Assembly: GCF_963259705.1 (NCBI RefSeq) | Contig: NC_081840.1 | Location: 99,740,626 to 99,804,625 of the forward strand | Source of the DNA: Myotis daubentonii | Lineage: Eukaryota; Chordata; Mammalia; Chiroptera; Vespertilionidae | DNA: 64,000 nt | Direction: 5' to 3' | Shown: piece after piece, positions 57,376 to 64,000 of the stretch | Numbering within the stretch: position 1 is the stretch's first letter | Layout: the number at the start of each line of letters is the position of its first letter | Notes under the pieces: model-generated | Seen by the model: only the letters and a program-made list of their open reading frames with translations | Databases searched by the model: none | What the model was told of the DNA's origin: nothing | Position numbers and translations under genes: made by a program

Positions 57376-58945
57376 TAAAATACCAACAGCATATGTCACA
57401 AACTTAGAACAAATATTCCAAAAATTTATATGGATTCAAAAAAGACCCCGAATAGCCATAGCAATCTTGAGAAAGGAGAACAAAGTTGGAGGGACCATAA
57501 TACCAGACACCAAGTTATATTACAAAGCTACTGTACTCATAAGAGCCTGGTACTGGCACAAGAACAGCCATATAGACCAATGGAACAGAACAGAGAACCC
57601 AGAAATTGACCCAAGCCATTATGCTCAATTCATATTTGGCAGAGGAGGCAAGAGCATACAATGGAATCAAGACAGTCTCTCCAATAAATGGTGTTGGGAA
57701 AACTGGACAGATACATGCAAAAAAAATGAAATTAGACCACCAACTTAAACCATACACAAAAATAAATTCAAATGGATAAAAGACTTTAATGTAAGATGTG
57801 AAACCATAAAAATCCTAGAAGAAACCATAGGCAGCAAAATCTCAGACATCTCTTGTAGCAATATGTTCACAGATACATCTCCTAGGACAATGGAAACTAA
57901 GGAGAAAATAAACAAATGGGTCTACATCAAAATAAAAAGCTTCTGCACAACAAAAGAAACCATCAACAAAACAATAAGAGAGCCTACTGCATGGCAGAAC
58001 GTATTTGCCAATGTGACATCCAATAAGGATTTAACCTCCAAAATTAATAAGGAACTCATACAACTTAACAAAAGGAAGATAAACAATCCAATTAAAACAT
58101 GGGCAAAGGACCTAAATAAACACTTCTCCAAAGTGGACATACAGAAGGCCCAAAGGCATATGAAACATGCTCAAAGTCACTAATCATCTGACAGATGCAA
58201 ATCAAAATGTCAATGAGGCACCATCTCACATCTGTCAGAATGGCTACCATCAGCAAATCAACCAAGGACAAGTGTTGGCGAGGATGTGGAGAAAAGGGAA
58301 CCCTCGGACACTGCTGATGGGAATGCAGACTGGTGCAGCCTCTGTGAAAAACAGTTTGGAGTTTTCCCAAAAATTAAAAATGAAACTCCCTTTTGACCCA
58401 GTGATTCTACCTCTATGACTACATCCCAAGGATTCAGAAATAGTCATCAGAAAGAATATATGCACCTCTATGTTCATAGCAGAGCAATTTATAATAGCTA
58501 AGATTTGGAAACAGCCTAAGTACCCATAAGCAGATGAGTGCATTCTAAAATGTGATACATCTATATGATGGAATACTATGCAGCTGTAAAAAAGAAATAA
58601 CCCTTACCATTTGCATGGATTGTCCTAGAGAGCATTATGCTAAGCGAAATAAACCATCAGAGAAGGATAAGTATCACATGATCTCACTCATATGTGGAAT
58701 CTAATGAACAACATAAACTGATGAACAAAAATAGACCCAGAGACATAGAAACAGGGAGCAGACTGTCCAACCTCAGAGGAAAGGCAGCGGGGCAGGGGAG
58801 ACCAACTACTGAATTCATATGCATAACCCATAGACACAGACAATAGCATGGTGAAGGCCTGGGGGTGGTGGTAGGTCGGAGAGGTTAATGGGGTAAAAGA
58901 AGGACATATTTAATACTTTCAACAATAAAGATTTATATATATCTT
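57376..58945 (+). mobile_element. L1 3' portion (reverse-transcriptase end to tail)
   Basis: Starts [20 protein letters not shown], then '[19 protein letters not shown]' and '[19 protein letters not shown]'. It continues to the '[19 protein letters not shown]' region near 58210-58265 and a 3'UTR ending with an AATAAA at 58924. It is 5'-truncated, as usual for L1, and sits head-to-tail behind the previous L1 end. The last frames are 57362-57748 and 57863-58183. Confidence 0.88.
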
Positions 58946-59664
58946 AGAAGTCATTTTGCCCACATTTCACAGATGGTCAGTTGGTCTATCTACTTTTCCC
59001 CAAATATCCCAAGCTAATTTCTAATTCCTTTCCTCTCCTTATTCTTATTTGCAATTTTATTCCTCCTCCTTCCATGCAATCATCTCAATTCTTCAAGATT
59101 CTATGCAGCATTTCCATAATTATTTCCAACTTCATTGATATATTACTGTTCATGACTCATAACTACAATTTTCTGTATCACTCATTTGGCACCTATTTAC
59201 ACCTTCCCTTGTGACTTACAAGGTTAGTCTGTTTATACTGTGTATAGTTTTAGCTCAACATGAAGACAAGAGTTCTGTTTTTTGTTGTTGTTGTTTTTAT
59301 CCTGGGTTGTATGGATCCCTTAGGACTTTAGGGAAACTGATGCCATAAAATTATAGTAAAAATTTGTGTGTATGTGCCTATGTGCCTTTTTAAAGACAAA
59401 AATCTTTATCTTTCATCAGATTCTCAACGAGATTTTTGACCCAAGGTAGTAATCTCTTGGAGGAAAGAAACTGATATACTCTCTTAGATTTTCTACTCAG
59501 CTAAGTAATTGAATGGGCAGAGGATAGATCTAGTGTTTCCACTTATTTGCTATCAATTAATGCCTTATTTTCCAACGTATGATATAGGGGCAATATTGCT
59601 TTCTTATTTCCATCTCACAGTTGAGCATTTATGAAAACAATAGAACTTCAAAAGTTTTGAACAG
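58946..59664. other. No gene recognised
   Basis: Pyrimidine-rich and AT-rich unassigned sequence. Confidence 0.3.
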
Positions 59665-59872
59665 GCACTGGCCAGGTGGCTCAGTTGGTTGGAGCATCCA
59701 CCCATACATCAAAAAGGTTGCGGATTTGATTCTGTCAGGGCACATACTGAGGTTTCGGGTTCAATCCCAGGTTAGGGTGCATATGGGAGACAACCGATCA
59801 ATGTTTCTCTCTCACACTGATGTTTCTCTCTCCCTCTTTCTCTCTCGAAAACAATTTAAAAAAAAAATCTTC
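59665..59872 (+). mobile_element. Ves SINE
   Basis: 'cactggccaggtggctcagt' (tRNA head, A-box), 'ggttgcggatttgattctgt' and 'tttcgggttcaatcccaggt' (B-box region), 'ccgatcaatgtttctctctc' and 'tctctctccctctttctctc', ending in an A-run. Full length. Confidence 0.93.
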
Positions 59873-60349
59873 AGTTGAGGATTAAAGAAAATAAAAAATT
59901 AAAATGTTTTGAACATTTTAAAACAATACCAATGGTTATAATAGCTCACCTTGACATATGCAGTAAGGGAATTCTGCATTTCTGGAACTCTCTGTCATTT
60001 GATTACCTTTTATGAATACTCTCAAGAAGCAGAGCTTGGAAAATGCCTTCCTTTGACTCCAGCTTCAGCTGTATCTCACCCAACAGTTCGTCAATGAAAA
60101 TTGCTTTATCCCCTGGTTATTTATGTTCATTTCTTGATGATTTTTATTTCCTGATTAACTGTCATTTTCTCCAACATTATTCCTACTTAATTCATTGTGA
60201 CTTTAATATTCTTACAGACACTCTTTCCAATATTATAGCCTCTTATTCCCTGACCATTCTCTCTCCTATGAGTTTGTCCTCTACCTTACTTTAGCCACCT
60301 ACTCCCATGATGATACCTACACCAATAACTGTACTCCTTCTGTGTAGGT
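59873..60349. other. No gene recognised
   Basis: The 83-codon ORF at 60043-60294 has no domain. Confidence 0.3.
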
Positions 60350-60795
60350 AGATGTCTTCAGTATAATCTTTAGAATCTGTGAATATGTTGCTTTACATGG
60401 CAAAGGGAAAATTAAGATTGCTAATCAACTGACCTTAGATAGATTATCTTGGATTATTTAGGTTGGTCCAATTTAACCACAAGTGTCCTTAAATGTGGAA
60501 GAGGGAAGCAGAAGAGGAAGTGACAATGGTGCTGTGTGAGAACTCAACCCACTACTGCTGGCTTTGCAGATGTAGGACAATAAGCCAGCAAATGTGGGTG
60601 TCCTCTTCAGGTTGGAAAGGGCCAAGGAATGGATTCCTCCCCAGAGCCTCAATAAAGGAACACAGTCTTGTTAACATCTTGATTTTAGTCCAGTGAGACC
60701 CATTTTGGAATGCTGACCTCTAGGAAAAATAAAATAATATAGTGGGTTGTTTTAAGCTCATAAATTCTAATAACCTGTTACAGCAAACAAGTATT
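60350..60795 (+). mobile_element. MLT1-type MaLR LTR
   Basis: 'gaatatgttgctttacatgg', 'gattatcttggattatttag', 'ggttggtccaatttaaccac', 'aagtgtccttaaatgtggaa', 'cttgattttagtccagtgag', 'acccattttggaatgctgac' and 'ttgttttaagctcataaatt' followed by 'gttacagcaa' are in MLT1 order in sense. Same family as 12715-13195. Confidence 0.65.
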
Positions 60796-61305
<510 letters not shown>

Positions 61306-61497
61306 ACAGAGAGAGGAAGGAAGGGAGAGGGAGAGAAGAGAGAAATATCCATTTAAGAGTGGAACATGGATCAGCTGCCTCCTGTATGTCCCCTAATGGA
61401 GATCAAGACACACAACCTGGGCATGTGCCTGGACCAGGGAATCAAACTGACAGCCCTTCAGTGCATGGGACGATATCCAACCACTGGTCAGGGTAAA
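61306..61497 (-). mobile_element. Ves SINE
   Basis: On the plus strand 'cagagagaggaaggaaggga', 'ggatcagctgcctcctgtat', 'gtcccctaatggagatcaag', 'cacaacctgggcatgtgcct' and 'ccaaccactggtcaggg' are the reversed Ves order. Confidence 0.88.
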
Positions 61498-62199
61498 TAT
61501 ACCTTCTTTCCATTAGCAAATGAGGTCAGATTTGCCTTGAAGCAATCCATTCATTTCTCTTCACAGTCTATTCCCTCTTGTACCCCAATTCCAACAATTT
61601 TTTGATCCCACTAAGACCTACAATCAATTGATCCTACAATCCTTCTACCTCACCCAAGTGGGGTTGTCCTCTCATCCTTACACAGCTCAGACCCCATGAC
61701 TTAGAGTTTTAATCACTCACGTGTAATGCTCAGCTGTGCACTCTCAACTCCCATGACTTCTAACGTTTTGTCCTGCTTCTCTGAGAAACTTCCTAACTTT
61801 GTTTGAATCCAACATTCTACCTATTTTATACTTGAACCTGTTAGCTAAACATGGTTGAAGAAAGACACAGAACCAGTCTGGTTGGTTTCACTTCAAATTT
61901 ATTAAGTAAAATAGCCTCTACGTAGTGCTCTACTAGGATTCTGTTGTTCCTTTACCCTCTTGCTTTCCTAGGAGACTATACACAACCTCTCTTCTCTCTG
62001 GAAATCTCCTAATTCTACTTCTCCATCTTCACCTCTGCTGATTTTGTCTGTGTGACCTTACTTCCTATTCCATTGAGAAAGTAGACTGTCAGAAAAGAGT
62101 TTCTTCAAATTTCTACCACCTCACCCACACATAACTGTTAACCATCTGCCTTCTCTGCTGTAACTGTGAACCATCTGTACTCCCCAGTGGTGCAGAAGG
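61498..62199. other. No gene recognised
   Basis: Pyrimidine-rich. Could be the more diverged 5' continuation of the L2 that follows. Confidence 0.3.
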
Positions 62200-63065
62200 T
62201 CCATTCCCTTGCAGGTCTCTAGCTTCTGCCTTCTTTTGTTTCAATTAAACCAATGTTCCACTCTCTACTGGATCACTCCCCTCAGCATACAAACATCCCC
62301 CTATTGTTCCCATCTTAAAGGCACACCCTTTGGCACTGTATTCCCCTCTTATTACTGCCCCACTTATCTGTCACTTGAAAAAGTGTTCTCTGGTATTCAC
62401 TCCAGTCAGGCTTCCATCCTCCCCTTCCTTCTGAAACTGCTCTTAATCACATCTTCAGGATTTCCCGCAGCTAAACACAGTGGTCAGTTTTGTGTCCTCA
62501 TCTTACTTGACCTATTAGCAGCATTTCATATCACCTCTTGCCTGAATTATTGCAAAACATTCCTAAATGGAATTCTAGCTTCTGTTTTTGCTGCCCTTTT
62601 TATTTTCTACTCAGAAGTCAGTGTTTTGTTTTTAGTAGATCGGGTCATGTCATTCCTCAGCTCATATCCCTCCAATGCTTCTCAGCTCATTCAGGGTAAA
62701 AGCTGGATTCTCACAATGGCCCATGGTGTGCTGTCTAGTCTGGCCCCATTCCTTCCATGCCTTCACTGCCTGATACTTTCTTTCCTGTGCTCACTCTGCT
62801 CCAGCTTCAGGGCCTCTTCACCACTACTCCTCGTTCACACTGCATCTGTTTCTGCCTCAGAGACTCTGCTTCTGCAACCTCTCCCAGAAGTCAGCATGAC
62901 TCCTTCCTCTCTTCCTTCAGGTTTCTGCTCACATGTAACCTTATCACAGTGGCTTCCCCTGACACTATCCAACATGAAAGAATAACCACTCCTGTTTCTG
63001 CCCCCATCCTCTTTACCCTATTGTATATTTTTCCATGGCAATTATCATGAGTGTATCTTATAAGA
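62200..63065 (+). mobile_element. L2 LINE with reverse-transcriptase remnants
   Basis: A 258-codon open frame (62209-62985) reads through L2: 'LKLLLITSSGFPAAKHSGQF' and 'CVLILLDLLAAFHITS' (the reverse-transcriptase LLDLSAAFDTVDH-type box, second half mutated). It then jumps by an internal deletion to 'LNYCKTFLNGILA', 'VMSFLSSYPSNASQLIQGKS' and 'LTMAHGVLSSLAPF'. The rest is the L2 3' part with 'gtttctgctcacatgtaacc' and 'agtggcttcccctgacacta'. The catalytic core is deleted, so it cannot be functional. Confidence 0.75.
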
Positions 63066-63113
63066 ATAACATTATTTTGCATATAATATAATAATATACA
63101 CTATTATATAATA

Positions 63114-63872
63114 CTAGAGGCCTGGTGCACAAAAATTTGTGCACTTGCGGGGGGGGGGGTGGGAAGTGCCCTCTCGCAGTCTGGGACCCCTCGGGAGATA
63201 ACGATCTGCTGGCTTAGGCCTGCTCCCAGGTGGCAGATGGCAGGCCCAATCCCTAGGTGCAGCCCCTGGTCGGGCTCAGAGCAGGGCCGATTAGGGAGTT
63301 GGGGCGCCGCCCCTGTCACGCACAGAGCAGAGCCCATCAGGGGGGTTGGGGCTCCATACCCTGTCATGCACAGAGCAAGGTCAATCAGGGGGTTGGGGAG
63401 CTCCCCCCATCACGCACAGAGCAGGGCCAATAGGGTAGTTGGGGCACCTCCCCCTGTCATACACAGAGCAGGGCGGATCGGGGGTTGGGGCGCTGCCACT
63501 CTCACACTCAGGGCAGGGCCGATGGGGAGGTTATGGCTCTACCCCGTCACACACAGAGGAGGGCCTGTGGGGGGGAGGGGGTTGGGGCGCCGCACCCTGT
63601 CACACACAGAGCCACAGGGTGATCAGGGGGTTGGGGCGCTCCCCCTATCAGGCACAGAACAGGGCTGATCAGGGGGTTGGGGTGCCTTCCCCTGTCATGA
63701 ACAGAGCAGGGCAGATAGGGAGGTTGTGGCCCCGCCCCCTGTCACACACAGAACCACAGGGCGATCAGGGGGTTTGGGCGCTGCCCCCTGTCACGCTGAT
63801 CCCGGTGCCGGGAGGCCTCGTGGCTCTGCTGATCCTGGTGCTGGGAGGCATATTACCCTTTTACTATATAGA
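63114..63872 (-). mobile_element. HeliBat-type Helitron with 47-bp internal repeats (copy 15)
   Basis: CTAG at 63114-63117. Hairpin GTGCACAAATTTTTGTGCAC on the minus strand. A on the left. 5' end TCTATATAGTAAAAGGGTAA with TC at 63871-63872. About ten internal units of roughly 47 bp lie at 63270-63790. Confidence 0.92.
63270..63795. repeat. About 47-bp minisatellite in Helitron copy 15
   Basis: 'cacacacagagcagggc', 'gatcagggggttggggcg' and 'ccgccccctgtca' recur with spacings of 43-54 bases, about eleven times. Confidence 0.9.
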
Positions 63873-64000
63873 ATAGAGGCCTGGTGCACGGGTGGGGGCC
63901 GGCTGGTTTGCCCTGAAGGGTGTCCTGGATCAGGGTGGGGATCCCGCTTGGGTGCCTGGCCAGCCTGGGTGAGGGGCTGATGGCTGCAGCTGGTCACACC
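63873..64000 (-). mobile_element. HeliBat-type Helitron 3' end, cut by the window edge (copy 16)
   Basis: Starts with CTAG mutated to ATAG at 63873 followed by aggcctggtgcacggg, the HeliBat end context. The loop side of the hairpin is lost. It abuts copy 15. The 5' end lies outside the window. Confidence 0.75.

Noticed and set aside
63159..63876. 169- and 145-codon overlapping ORFs
   Set aside because: Translations of the 47-bp minisatellite in Helitron copy 15. Repetitive composition, no domain.

Overview
This window looks like nuclear DNA of a vespertilionid bat. It carries several tRNA-derived Ves SINEs (about 6451, 38290, 43452, 59665 and 61306). It also carries sixteen rolling-circle Helitron ends of the HeliBat type, two short hAT elements and a Tc1-like transposon. 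These sit on an older mammalian background of L1, L2, MIR, CR1/L3, MLT1, MER2 and MER5 fossils. Young DNA transposons on that background are the hallmark of vesper bats. The species call is an inference from repeat families. No intact host protein-coding gene, tRNA, rRNA or CpG-island promoter was recognised, so the window is intergenic or deep intronic.

Layout. 1-1210: ORF1-only L1 (HAL1-like). 1210-13780: mostly unassigned sequence with L2, MIR, one Ves SINE, a solitary retroviral LTR (9083-9561), a MER1-like fossil and an MLT1 LTR. 13782-19320: three HeliBat copies, an old L1 3' end and a 285-bp hAT. 19600-20760: MER5A and a CR1/L3 reverse-transcriptase fossil. 20873-26105: an L1 with 5'UTR, ORF1 and part of ORF2, split by an SF3A2 processed pseudogene (22805-24235). 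26150-36900: old antisense L1, an LTR-like fossil, MIR, two opposed Helitrons (31080-32593), a MER2 element and long AT-rich stretches. 36905-38470: L1 ORF2 piece plus a SINE. 39824-39957: a purine triplet tract. 41005-45233: antisense L1, L2, SINE and three Helitrons. 45242-46425: a nested pair of Tc1-like elements whose transposase has DD36E spacing. 46550-48540: old L1 with an LTR-like insert and a 235-bp hAT flanked by a perfect 8-bp duplication. 48773-50449: two abutting Helitrons. 51115-56060: antisense L1 split by three Helitrons placed end to end. 56575-58945: two L1 3' ends in a row. 59665-63065: SINEs, MLT1, a 510-bp TTTC/TTCC tract and an L2 with reverse-transcriptase remnants. 63114-64000: two more Helitrons.

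Nothing here forms a cooperating gene set. The biology is transposon ecology: successive insertions into one another give a relative age order. The most interesting items are the nested DD36E element, the HeliBat cluster with its conserved subterminal palindromes and internal minisatellites (including a perfect 130-bp tandem duplication), the ORF1-only L1, and the SF3A2 retrocopy lying at the L1 ORF2 start. Repeat family names come from memory of consensus sequences and were not checked by a search.
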